From positions 310,001 to 374,000 of IMG/VR virus record IMGVR_UViG_3300036853_000446: a DNA stretch of 64,000 bases, one strand, 5' to 3'. The position numbers and the translations under genes were made by a program. How positions within the stretch are numbered: the stretch's first letter is position 1; every line of letters begins with the position of its first letter. The notes beneath the pieces are model-generated. The model worked only from the letters and a program-made list of their open reading frames with translations. It made no database searches and was not told the DNA's origin. Shown here piece after piece: positions 1 to 6,334 of the stretch. The stretch comes from a virus.

Positions 1-25
1 AGCAGCAGTCCGACAAGCGTTCACG

Positions 26-574
26 CTAAGGGCGCGTCGGAACATCGTGCTCGGGTAGCACGCGACAGAGCCGGTGGTCCCGCACGAGGAGCCGCCAGCG
101 GGGCTTTCCAAACTTGGCGCCGCGTCCCTTGGCCCGCCACAACTCGTTGCCGTTGTCTTGCGTCCGCGAGAACGACGCCGTCCTCAGGACCTCCGACAGC
201 TCTTGCCGGGCCTTTGCCAAGCCGGCTGGGTTGTCCTCGCCACACGAGAGCAAACAGAAATCGCGGACCACGCTGACCGACAGCTTGCCGGGCTCGCATT
301 CGATGTAGCGCTCGGGAGCCGGTACTTGAGCGACGTTGGCCCTCAACGTTTCAGCCCGCGCGCGGTGTCTCTCGGTGGTTACGATCTCGACCTTCCACGT
401 GTCGCGGGCGTCCGTACCGCTGCCCGTGAGCGTGAGGCGATCCGTGACGTAACCCCGCTCCGCACAGCGCGTCGCGATCGCTTCGAGACTCGCCGTCACC
501 TCCGACCAGAAACGCCCGTCGGAGGTGACACGCTGTGCCGCGTCCGGCTCGGTGACGCGGAGAGTCGACTTCAC
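26..574 (-). CDS. Hypothetical protein, 182 aa, coupled to upstream gene
   Basis: Unknown protein of mixed alpha/beta character with no motif I recognise. I place the start at GTG 574 because it overlaps the stop of the upstream gene (571-1092) as GTGA, a 4-nt overlap that recurs in at least seven other gene pairs here. An earlier in-frame start at 670 would force a 100-nt overlap. Two cysteines lie mid-protein (FCLLSCGE) and the C-terminal third is basic. It is the last visible gene of the first minus-strand operon. Confidence 0.65.
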   Translation of the reverse strand: MKSTLRVTEPDAAQRVTSDGRFWSEVTASLEAIATRCAERGYVTDRLTLTGSGTDARDTWKVEIVTTERHRARAETLRANVAQVPAPERYIECEPGKLSVSVVRDFCLLSCGEDNPAGLAKARQELSEVLRTASFSRTQDNGNELWRAKGRGAKFGKPRWRLLVRDHRLCRVLPEHDVPTRP

Positions 575-1092
575 GCCGCCGTCGAGGCGCTGAGAAACTG
601 CGCCAGAAGCGCACGCAACACCGGTTCCGCCTCCTGCAGGTCCTCGAGTGTGGGGGTCATCCGCTCCCATTCGATCGTAATATCACGGTCGCGGTCGCCG
701 GGGTGGGCGGCATATTGGCCGACGCGGCCGGTGCCCGATTCATCGGAGCTGTACCAGAAACCATTGCGTCCGAGGTAGCAGCCACCGTCGGTCGTCTGCC
801 GGCGCCAGGTGTGATAGAAGCCCGTCTCCGTCGGCACGTCCTCGGTTTCTCGACCGCGGACACGGACGACCGAAGGTCCGCGGCCATGCCGCTCTTCGCT
901 CGGTGGGTAACTGTTGTCGAAATGCCCCGCCTCATCCGTGATGCTCGTGCTGGTGCCCTTCCAGACGTCGGGCTGCCGACGCGCCAGGATCTTGCCCATT
1001 GCGTTACACAAGCGCAGCAGCCGGGTCTGTTCCTCAGCGTCGGTTTGCTCGATTTTGGCGGCCAGTTCTTCGAGCTGTTCAATCGTTATCAT
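571..1092 (-). CDS. Hypothetical protein, 173 aa
   Basis: Unknown soluble protein. The N-terminus (about 1-45) is predicted helical and acidic (ITIEQLEELAAKIEQ) and is followed by a Gly/Tyr/Trp-rich beta-like part around residues 85-125. Start ATG 1092 is preceded by GGGAGAG, a good ribosome site; the in-frame GTG 12 nt upstream is less well placed. A class 1 promoter box pair lies at 1140-1167. Its stop overlaps the GTG of the next gene by 4 nt, so the two are probably translated together. Confidence 0.75.
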   Translation of the reverse strand: MITIEQLEELAAKIEQTDAEEQTRLLRLCNAMGKILARRQPDVWKGTSTSITDEAGHFDNSYPPSEERHGRGPSVVRVRGRETEDVPTETGFYHTWRRQTTDGGCYLGRNGFWYSSDESGTGRVGQYAAHPGDRDRDITIEWERMTPTLEDLQEAEPVLRALLAQFLSASTAA

Positions 1093-1438
1093 GATCTCTC
1101 CCAAGGGTGAGCGCTTGTTGACGTGCGCTTGCCCTAGAGAGTACGGGCCAGGGTTCAGGTTTGATCCGTTGGGTCGTAACGCCCTCTTGTGGGACGTTCC
1201 CCGAATAACCTACGAGGCGTTCTTCGCCGTGCACTCGATACAGCCAAAGAACCCAGGATGGGTCTTCGGCGAGTTGAGCCAGCTTCGCGGAGTCAACGAA
1301 GCGATCGCAGTGAGCGCAGCGCCGGAGACGAGTCCGTCCTTTGGCCTCCGCGGGATGCGGAAAGCCCCGCCGGTCTCGAGTCTTGTGCCCGGGGCACTCG
1401 GGGCAGCAGGCGTCGGGTCCATGGTGCGGGCAGGTCAC
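1079..1438 (-). CDS. Zinc-ribbon-like small protein, 119 aa
   Basis: Begins MTCPHHGPDACCPECPGH and has a second knuckle CAHC near residue 42, so it probably binds one or two zinc ions. Function unknown. Start GTG 1438 lies 9 nt after a class 2 promoter box, matching the near-leaderless geometry seen elsewhere. The last 20 codons run through the class 1 promoter of the next gene (1140-1167), and the stop overlaps that gene by 14 nt. The C-terminal tail may therefore be constrained by the promoter rather than by protein function. Confidence 0.6.
   Translation of the reverse strand: MTCPHHGPDACCPECPGHKTRDRRGFPHPAEAKGRTRLRRCAHCDRFVDSAKLAQLAEDPSWVLWLYRVHGEERLVGYSGNVPQEGVTTQRIKPEPWPVLSRASARQQALTLGRDHDND
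1140..1167 (-). promoter_or_regulatory. Class 1 promoter box pair
   Basis: Reads GGATCAA, 15 nt, CGTACT on the minus strand. It lies inside the 3' end of gene 1079-1438 and 47 nt before ATG 1092, so this copy would give a leadered transcript. Confidence 0.7.
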
Positions 1439-1447
1439 GGCAGCTTT

Positions 1448-1454
1448 TACACCG
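1448..1454 (-). promoter_or_regulatory. Class 2 promoter box CGGTGTA
   Basis: CGGTGTA on the minus strand, 9 nt before GTG 1438. Confidence 0.55.
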
Positions 1455-1644
1455 CCAGGGCGCGGGCACGAGCGGTGTCGTTCCGCTGAGATTTCGCAGG
1501 GGCGTTCGCAATTTCCGACACAGCAGGTGCAGCCTCACTTCAGCGCCTAAATTCATGACCTTTCGGGTCGACAAACTGACTGCCAAAAATGCTCGTCTCG
1601 GTATACAATTCCCTTTGAAATCGATGACGAAAAACCATTTCAGA

Positions 1645-1786
1645 GGCTGCGTGGAGCCCGCCCAACCACGACTCATTCAATCGGCAGAACTTGGTTCAAA
1701 TATGAAGGGCTGCGTGGAGCCCACCCAACCACGACAAGATTCACGACACGCTGTGAGAGGCCGCGTGGAGCCCACCCAACCACGAC
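1645..1786. repeat. Three copies of a 28-bp hairpin-forming repeat in a 430-bp gap
   Basis: Copies at 1645-1672, 1708-1735 and 1759-1786, differing at two or three positions. Each contains CGTGG and CCACG separated by an 11-nt C/A-rich loop (G/T-rich on the other strand), so each can fold as a short hairpin. Spacers are 35 and 23 nt, too uneven for a CRISPR array. The rest of 1455-1871 shows no credible gene on either strand. Possible roles are a protein-binding array, an RNA decoy or translational operator, or a replication or partition site. Confidence 0.8.
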
Positions 1787-1871
1787 AAGCACCAGGATCA
1801 CTTTGTCCAGCTGAGCCGCCGGAGTAGTTCCCGGTGGCCCAGGCGACGGCCTCCCGGAGGCTTCGCGCGCT

Positions 1872-2099
1872 TCATTTCTTCGCGGCCTTCCTCTGGCGGT
1901 ATTTGACGACGTCGGCGGCGACCTTCTCCTGCTCGACGCCGAACATGTCGGCGACGAACCCGACGGTCACGTAGCTGTGGACCATCTCGGGATCCAAGGC
2001 CGAGTCATCACCGGCCGAGTCATTCTCGCCGATCCAGGCGATGGCGTCGCGGTAGCTCGGACGCTTCATGCGTTTCGGCGGGTTCGTCTGGTTTGCCAT
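1872..2099 (-). CDS. Hypothetical protein, 75 aa
   Basis: Small protein with a basic N-terminus (residues 1-20), an acidic middle and a basic tail ending KYRQRKAAKK. Start ATG 2099 is 5 nt past the stop of the upstream gene at 2105, so it is probably the second gene of a two-gene operon. An in-frame TTG at 2108 is an alternative start. No family recognised; the segment VGFVADMFGVEQEKVAADVV looks helix-turn-helix-like, but this is weak. Confidence 0.65.
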   Translation of the reverse strand: MANQTNPPKRMKRPSYRDAIAWIGENDSAGDDSALDPEMVHSYVTVGFVADMFGVEQEKVAADVVKYRQRKAAKK

Positions 2100-2104
2100 G
2101 TCCT

Positions 2105-2512
2105 TCAAGAGTACTTTACCCCACCGATCGACTCCTGTTCATCGCGAGCATTGATTCGAGCGAGGATCTTTGCGGCCGAGAGCAGATGATCCGCCTCGCG
2201 CTTTTGCTTGGCACGGAGACCCATGGGCCGCGTCATGATGTTGTTTTTCGCGATCACCTGCTCCGTCACGTGCTGCAGGGCCAGCTTGAAGCCCCCGACA
2301 CATACCGACCCAGCCGCGAACCGGACGCCCTTCTCGCTTGTACGATACCAGCCGCTCTTGAGGTAATCGACCAGGCCAACCGCCACGAGACAATTCACCA
2401 GGGAGTGCGCCGGGTCGCCGTTGCTGATCCGGACCGGCTTCTCGCAGTCGATGAGCAGCTGAAGGATGCTCGAGTAATTGGCTTGGGCGAGCTGGGCAAT
2501 CGTCGTGGTCAT
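2105..2512 (-). CDS. Hypothetical protein, 135 aa
   Basis: Unknown protein with a compact alpha/beta N-terminal domain (about 1-80) and a charged helical C-terminus. Start ATG 2512 lies exactly 6 nt after the class 1 promoter, leaving no room for a ribosome site, so the mRNA is predicted leaderless. The segment HSLVNCLVAVGLVDYLKSGWYRTSEKG could be a winged-helix fold, but no confident assignment is possible. Confidence 0.75.
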   Translation of the reverse strand: MTTTIAQLAQANYSSILQLLIDCEKPVRISNGDPAHSLVNCLVAVGLVDYLKSGWYRTSEKGVRFAAGSVCVGGFKLALQHVTEQVIAKNNIMTRPMGLRAKQKREADHLLSAAKILARINARDEQESIGGVKYS

Positions 2513-2518
2513 AACTAG

Positions 2519-2546
2519 AGTACGGGCGGGGGCCTCGGTTTGATCC
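2519..2546 (-). promoter_or_regulatory. Class 1 promoter box pair
   Basis: GGATCAA, 15 nt, CGTACT on the minus strand, 6 nt before ATG 2512. Confidence 0.75.
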
Positions 2547-2567
2547 ACCAAGGTCCGCCGCCCGCGG

Positions 2568-3434
2568 TCACTTCTTGACCGGGGTCATGCGGTAGATTTC
2601 TTCGGGCCAGCTGAAGAGCATCCCGTTGTGCGGGGTAAAGAGACCGGCCGCCTTCAGCGTCGCCTTGTGGCTCTCGGGAAGGTTCTCGAAGAAGCCCCAG
2701 CGCTGGGTTTCCGTGATGGGAAGCGAGAGCTGCAGGACCGCGAGGTAGGCCTTCCGGACCGCCTCGACGTCCGTCGGATCCACCGCGTCGAGAAGCGGCA
2801 GGCACTTGGCGACGGCTTTGTCGATCTTGGCCTGAGCGCTGGCGGCCCGTGCGGCGTCGCGTTTGGCCTTCTCGGCCGTCTTCAGGTCCCGGGCGGCCTG
2901 CTTTTCGTCCCGCTTCGCCTGAGCCTCTGAGTGGCCCTTGGCGGTCTCTTCCTCGACCGTCGTCAGGGGCTGTTCCGTCCAGGTGGCGATCAGGTTCGTC
3001 AGGCGCTGGATGTCGCGCTCGACGGCGTCGGTCTCCCGCGCGATCTCGCGCAGCATCGACTGTTGGAGTGAATCGAAGCTCGGGATCGTGTGCATTCCTT
3101 CGTAGCGGGTCCGGTCGCCTTTCCGGACCGTAACGGGCACTTCCTGGCGGGTCTCACGACGCCCTTCGATGTGCGTGTGCGTGAGTTCCGCAGCACTCTC
3201 GACCCGAGCCGTGCGGGCGACGAGCGCCTTCAGGTGGGCCTCGAGGACTCCGCAGTAGTCCTTTGCCAGATCCGGGCTCGTCTCATGGGGCAGCCGGTGC
3301 ACGCCGAAACAGTCACCAACGATGTGGCCGTAGCCGGGGCGCTCGTAACCGTGGTGCACCAGGGTGCCGCCGCGGACCTTGATTCGACCTTCACATACCG
3401 CACAGGTCCCTACGTATCGAGTCGTGGTTGCCAT
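2568..3434 (-). CDS. Zinc-finger and coiled-coil protein, 288 aa
   Basis: The N-terminus holds CAVCEG, HHGYERPGYGH and DCFGVH, a likely zinc site over residues 10-50. A long charged helical stretch (about 125-215, Lys/Glu/Ala-rich) predicts a coiled coil, followed by a compact C-terminal domain. I have seen similar zinc-plus-coiled-coil proteins in phages without known function. Start ATG 3434 is 8 nt after a class 1 promoter. It is monocistronic: neighbouring genes have their own boxes. Confidence 0.8.
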   Translation of the reverse strand: MATTTRYVGTCAVCEGRIKVRGGTLVHHGYERPGYGHIVGDCFGVHRLPHETSPDLAKDYCGVLEAHLKALVARTARVESAAELTHTHIEGRRETRQEVPVTVRKGDRTRYEGMHTIPSFDSLQQSMLREIARETDAVERDIQRLTNLIATWTEQPLTTVEEETAKGHSEAQAKRDEKQAARDLKTAEKAKRDAARAASAQAKIDKAVAKCLPLLDAVDPTDVEAVRKAYLAVLQLSLPITETQRWGFFENLPESHKATLKAAGLFTPHNGMLFSWPEEIYRMTPVKK

Positions 3435-3442
3435 CGAAGAGA

Positions 3443-3470
3443 AGTACGGGTCAGGGGTGGGGTTTGATCC
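3443..3470 (-). promoter_or_regulatory. Class 1 promoter box pair
   Basis: GGATCAA, 15 nt, CGTACT on the minus strand, 8 nt before ATG 3434. Confidence 0.75.
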
Positions 3471-3494
3471 GTCTCAGGCAGACCCACTCAAAAC

Positions 3495-3788
3495 TCAGAG
3501 TCTAGGCCCTTCGCCCCTCTGAGCGCCCCAGACTCGAACGACGTGTACGGCGTCACCTTGGACTCTGAAGTAGACGTGTTGTCGGGTCTGCTCGAGTCGC
3601 ACACGTCGAACCTCAGTCCCGTTGATAGTCGCATAGACCGTGTAGGTGAAGGGGTGCCGCGTTGCCTTCGTGAACGCCTGGACAAGTTCCTCGACGAACC
3701 GCCCCGGAGCCGCCGGACGATTCTCGCGCCACCAGGTGTCGATGGCTTCAGCATCCTGCGCGGCAACTGTGGTGACAACTACATTCAT
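3495..3788 (-). CDS. parE: ParE/RelE-family toxin
   Basis: 97 aa, the usual size for this fold. Family features visible: an N-terminal Val-rich strand, AIDTWWRENRPAAPGRFVEE (helical hairpin), the central VRRVRLEQTRQHVYFRV strands and the terminal VHVVRVWGAQRGEGP strand. ParE members inhibit gyrase and RelE members cleave mRNA; sequence alone does not separate them, though the WWRENRP...F..EL pattern favours ParE. It overlaps the upstream antitoxin gene by 4 nt (ATGA), the standard toxin-antitoxin order. It suggests the element needs to be kept as a plasmid or prophage. Confidence 0.85.
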   Translation of the reverse strand: MNVVVTTVAAQDAEAIDTWWRENRPAAPGRFVEELVQAFTKATRHPFTYTVYATINGTEVRRVRLEQTRQHVYFRVQGDAVHVVRVWGAQRGEGPRL

Positions 3789-4024
3789 CGAGACATCAGG
3801 CGTCGGATTAATTCTTCGGCAGGCACGACCTGACCCGCTAGGCTCTGTGCGACGCCCTCGGCCAGGGCCGCATGCAACCTCGCGCGCTCCTCCTCATCCA
3901 GGTCGTCATCGCCGTCGACAACGACCACTTCCAGGCAGGCCCCCTCGGGCAGCGTGGTGTGCCCGTCCAGGACAATCCGGCCATTCTCGACGTGTGCTTT
4001 CCGTGCCTGCATGGCTTGAAACAT
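3785..4024 (-). CDS. parD: Antitoxin of ParDE-like module
   Basis: 79 aa, acidic, directly upstream of the ParE-like toxin. The N-terminal VENGRIVLDGHTTLPEGACL resembles a swapped-hairpin (AbrB-like) DNA-binding strand set, and the C-terminal helical part (EEERARLHAALAEG...EELIRRL) resembles toxin-binding tails. So it may be an AbrB-type rather than ribbon-helix-helix antitoxin. Start ATG 4024 has GGAAGG 10-15 nt upstream. The in-frame ATG at 4042 is only 4 nt from the promoter box and would add six residues. Autoregulation at the class 1 promoter is likely by analogy. Confidence 0.75.
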   Translation of the reverse strand: MFQAMQARKAHVENGRIVLDGHTTLPEGACLEVVVVDGDDDLDEEERARLHAALAEGVAQSLAGQVVPAEELIRRLMSR

Positions 4025-4046
4025 ACCGCGTTTTCCTTCCATTGAG

Positions 4047-4075
4047 AGTACGGGGCCGCTGGCTAGTTTTGATCC
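4047..4075 (-). promoter_or_regulatory. Class 1 promoter box pair
   Basis: GGATCAA, 16 nt, CGTACT on the minus strand, driving the toxin-antitoxin pair. Confidence 0.7.
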
Positions 4076-4162
4076 GCTGCAAGAGCGCCGGCCTGCGGAC
4101 CAACACCGAGAACCGATTCTGCTTCGGAGTAGCTCCAGCGCGTGACTTAGAAGCATTTTTCA

Positions 4163-4190
4163 CGATTAACCAACCGGGTTTATCCGTACT
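4163..4190 (+). promoter_or_regulatory. Class 1 promoter box pair (variant upstream box)
   Basis: CGATTAA, 15 nt, CGTACT; 8 nt before ATG 4199. The upstream box matches consensus at 5 of 7 positions. Confidence 0.6.
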
Positions 4191-4198
4191 TTTGAGGC

Positions 4199-4453
4199 AT
4201 GACGACCAAGGCCAAGCCAATTCCCTTCTGTGGCGGCGAGAAGTGTTACGCCTGTGACGCCAAGCCGGTCGGCTTCAGGGACCGTCGTCCCGAAGGGGGC
4301 GATCGCGAGGTCGCATGCGAACGCCACGCGGACCCCACCATCACGGTGTTCGAGGCGTGCATGTACTGCAACGGCCCGGTGCGGAAGGGCTCGTTAATCA
4401 TCGACAAACAGTTCGCTCACAAGGCATGCGAGGCAGCAGCCTCCGCGGACTGA
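4199..4453 (+). CDS. Small zinc-binding protein, 84 aa
   Basis: Pairs of cysteines and histidines (CYACDAK, CERHAD, CMYCNG, HKAC) predict two zinc sites in a protein of under 90 residues, much like the many zinc-ribbon microproteins of phages. Function unknown. The start ATG lies 8 nt downstream of a class 1 promoter, so translation is probably leaderless. It is divergent from the toxin-antitoxin operon. Confidence 0.75.
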   Translation: MTTKAKPIPFCGGEKCYACDAKPVGFRDRRPEGGDREVACERHADPTITVFEACMYCNGPVRKGSLIIDKQFAHKACEAAASAD

Positions 4454-4496
4454 GAGACGAGGGTGGTGGCTGACACCAACGCGACCATCCTTCGTC

Positions 4497-4524
4497 GGAT
4501 CAATCACGAGGCACGGCCCGTACT
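4497..4524 (+). promoter_or_regulatory. Class 1 promoter box pair
   Basis: GGATCAA, 15 nt, CGTACT; 6 nt before ATG 4531. Confidence 0.75.
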
Positions 4525-4530
4525 ACGGGC

Positions 4531-4818
4531 ATGACAGCCATCGCCCCGCAACTCAACCTCAACGGTTCGAGTCCCGACACCCTGCTCGCGGCCCTTAAAG
4601 GCGCCCTCTCGGCGCTTACCAAGGCCCAGTCCGCTCTTGCGGAGTGTGCCCCGCATGGCCGCGACTTCCCGATCCAGGCGGAATATCCCCTCGCTCGAGC
4701 CCAGCACGAGGCTCGTCAAGAGGCCCTAGACGTCGTCCTGAAGGAGACGGCCGCGGTGTACTGGAACGTCCACGAGCAGCAGCAGGCCCGCGTCCAGAGG
4801 GCTGCAGCTCGCCGCTGA
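4531..4818 (+). CDS. Hypothetical protein, 95 aa; paralogue of 5294-5725
   Basis: All-helical small protein. Residues 8-75 align with residues 54-120 of the protein at 5294-5725: both share NGS, ALAEC, PHGRD, LARAQH and an AR-EA pattern. This is a duplication with one gene in between. The shared ALAEC-PHGRD core is the most conserved part and may be functional. Start ATG is 6 nt after a class 1 promoter (leaderless geometry). Confidence 0.75.
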   Translation: MTAIAPQLNLNGSSPDTLLAALKGALSALTKAQSALAECAPHGRDFPIQAEYPLARAQHEARQEALDVVLKETAAVYWNVHEQQQARVQRAAARR

Positions 4819-4877
4819 ACCGCCACCCAGGCATCAACTGCGTTTTCACTTATGGCCGGCGGAAGGGGAGGACGACC

Positions 4878-5237
4878 ATGCTTCACGACTACGACCGCCG
4901 CACCGCCAAAGCCCCCCAGGGGCGGATCGATCCTGCCACTCGCAGCGTCATCAACCGCGACCTCGAGAAGGCGGGGTTCGACGGCAATGGGCGCTTCGCG
5001 CGTATGGGTCAGGCCCTCTCCAAGGCTTTCGACGTCTTGAGTGAGCACGGCATCCAGACTGCCGAAATCATCAACGCCCACACCTTCAATCAATCCAAGG
5101 GCCACCGCCTCATCGAGCTAGCATTCTCGAATGCGGAAGACTCGTTCTCTCCAACGAGCGTCAGCAACGCAGGCCTAGCCTTCTCGTGGCACGACCTCGG
5201 CGACGAGCGGTTCGAGGTCATCGCCTACATTTCCTGA
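4878..5237 (+). CDS. Hypothetical protein, 119 aa
   Basis: Unknown. Start ATG 4878 is preceded by GGAAGGGGAGGACGACC, a strong ribosome site; an upstream in-frame start would run into gene 4531-4818. The C-terminal half (RLIELAFSNAEDSFSPTSVSN...SWHDLGDERFEVIAYIS) looks like a beta-sandwich strand set. Likely cotranscribed with 4531-4818. Confidence 0.75.
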   Translation: MLHDYDRRTAKAPQGRIDPATRSVINRDLEKAGFDGNGRFARMGQALSKAFDVLSEHGIQTAEIINAHTFNQSKGHRLIELAFSNAEDSFSPTSVSNAGLAFSWHDLGDERFEVIAYIS

Positions 5238-5293
5238 GGGTCCTCGTCGCTGGATCCTTTGATGTTCATGGCAGTGAAAGGTCTTTTTCTCCA

Positions 5294-5725
5294 ATGCACA
5301 AGATCGCAACTCCGCAACAGCTCCAGTCTAAGCTCCGTCAAATCATGGCGACTGTTGCAGAAGGCTGCTCACGACGGCAGATCGCCGCTGATCTCCGGAC
5401 GCTTGCCAATGGGTTGGGAGGCAGGACCGCCGCCCGCAACATCGTCGCTCCGATCGCCAACCTCAACGGGTCCGACCCCAATCGGCTTGCTGAGGACTTG
5501 GAGAAAGCGTGGAGACCACTCTCTGAAGCGGCTCACGCCTTGGCAGAATGCATGCCTCATGGTCGGGACTATCAAATGAATCCACCGGGGGATTTCCAAC
5601 TGGCACGCGCACAGCATACTGCTCGGCTAGAGGCCGTTCGTGACATCATGGACGACTTGGCCGCGATCGGTGATGTACTCGCGGATCAAATATCCGAGCG
5701 TGCCCGTCAAAAGTCATATCGCTGA
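5294..5725 (+). CDS. Hypothetical protein, 143 aa; paralogue of 4531-4818
   Basis: Helical protein carrying the same NGS...ALAEC.PHGRD...LARAQH module as 4531-4818 (here residues about 54-120), with an extra N-terminal domain of about 50 residues that includes a possible helix-turn-helix (CSRRQIAADLRTLANGLGG). No family recognised. The start at ATG 5294 avoids overlap with the previous gene; the ribosome site is weak. Confidence 0.7.
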   Translation: MHKIATPQQLQSKLRQIMATVAEGCSRRQIAADLRTLANGLGGRTAARNIVAPIANLNGSDPNRLAEDLEKAWRPLSEAAHALAECMPHGRDYQMNPPGDFQLARAQHTARLEAVRDIMDDLAAIGDVLADQISERARQKSYR

Positions 5726-5778
5726 TCACGATTGCTCAGCCCGTCGGTCCAACCAAGGGTCGACTTGATCGCCGCACG

Positions 5779-6057
5779 TTAAAGAGCGTCCACCCTGGTG
5801 TAGACGTCATAAAGAAGCAGGCACGGGTCGCCTTCGGGAATGATCTTGCCCTCTTTCGTTGCGACCGCCTTGATCGCGTTCTTAGCGGCACGTCCGTACG
5901 CGGGCGTGATGTTTTTGTCGTCGCACTGCCCGGGGCGGTACGTGGCCCAAATCCGCCTCTGCATCTCTTTCGGGACCTGGCGCCAGTGCTCGATGCACAT
6001 GAACATCTCGCGTCTGACGTGCGTATCGCAGCCGTAGGCGTGGCAGGTGTGGCTCAT
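5779..6057 (-). CDS. Phage-type zinc-finger microprotein, 92 aa
   Basis: Begins MSHTCHAYGCDTHVRREMFM and continues CIEHW, RRIWATYRPGQ, DD and an alanine-rich helix. This Cys-His-Cys...Cys-x-x-His plus WATYRPGQ arrangement is a widespread small phage family of unknown role that I recognise from many phage genomes. Start ATG 6057 is set by family length and by a class 2 box 11 nt upstream; the longer in-frame reading to 6153 would overlap the upstream gene. C-terminus LLYDVYTRVDAL is slightly longer than usual. Confidence 0.85.
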   Translation of the reverse strand: MSHTCHAYGCDTHVRREMFMCIEHWRQVPKEMQRRIWATYRPGQCDDKNITPAYGRAAKNAIKAVATKEGKIIPEGDPCLLLYDVYTRVDAL

Positions 6058-6068
6058 TCTCAGAGCCG

Positions 6069-6075
6069 TACACCG
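6069..6075 (-). promoter_or_regulatory. Class 2 promoter box CGGTGTA
   Basis: CGGTGTA on the minus strand, 11 nt before ATG 6057. Confidence 0.55.
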
Positions 6076-6091
6076 CGCGGGGCTCCGCTTC

Positions 6092-6304
6092 TCACGATCG
6101 ATGCATCCCGCCCGGACAGCACATGCATTGGGGTCCTTTTGCGAGTTGGTCACGAAGGTCGTCCGGGGTGAGATGCCAAACGAGCCCGTGTTTAGGGCAT
6201 TGAATCTGGATCCCCTTGCGGGTCAACCCGACTTCGAGCCGTTCCGTCTGCTTGTTGGCGACGCACGTAAGGCAGTGCGCGTACGAGTGAATCTCGAGTG
6301 ACAT
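6092..6304 (-). CDS. Small zinc-ribbon protein, 70 aa
   Basis: CLTC at residues 11-14, CPKHG in the middle and CMCC near the end suggest a zinc ribbon; LEVGLTRKGIQIQCPKHGLV resembles a recurring phage microprotein core. Function unknown. A GGGAAGGGAA ribosome site lies about 6 nt before ATG 6304. Confidence 0.75.
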   Translation of the reverse strand: MSLEIHSYAHCLTCVANKQTERLEVGLTRKGIQIQCPKHGLVWHLTPDDLRDQLAKGPQCMCCPGGMHRS

Positions 6305-6327
6305 TGTGTTCCCTTCCCTAACCCGAA

Positions 6328-6334
6328 TACACTG
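6328..6334 (-). promoter_or_regulatory. Possible class 2 box (CAGTGTA)
   Basis: CAGTGTA on the minus strand, 23 nt before ATG 6304; one mismatch to the class 2 consensus. Confidence 0.35.

Noticed and set aside
1645-1786. CRISPR-like array
   Set aside because: Only three repeats, spacers of 35 and 23 nt, and no cas genes in the window.
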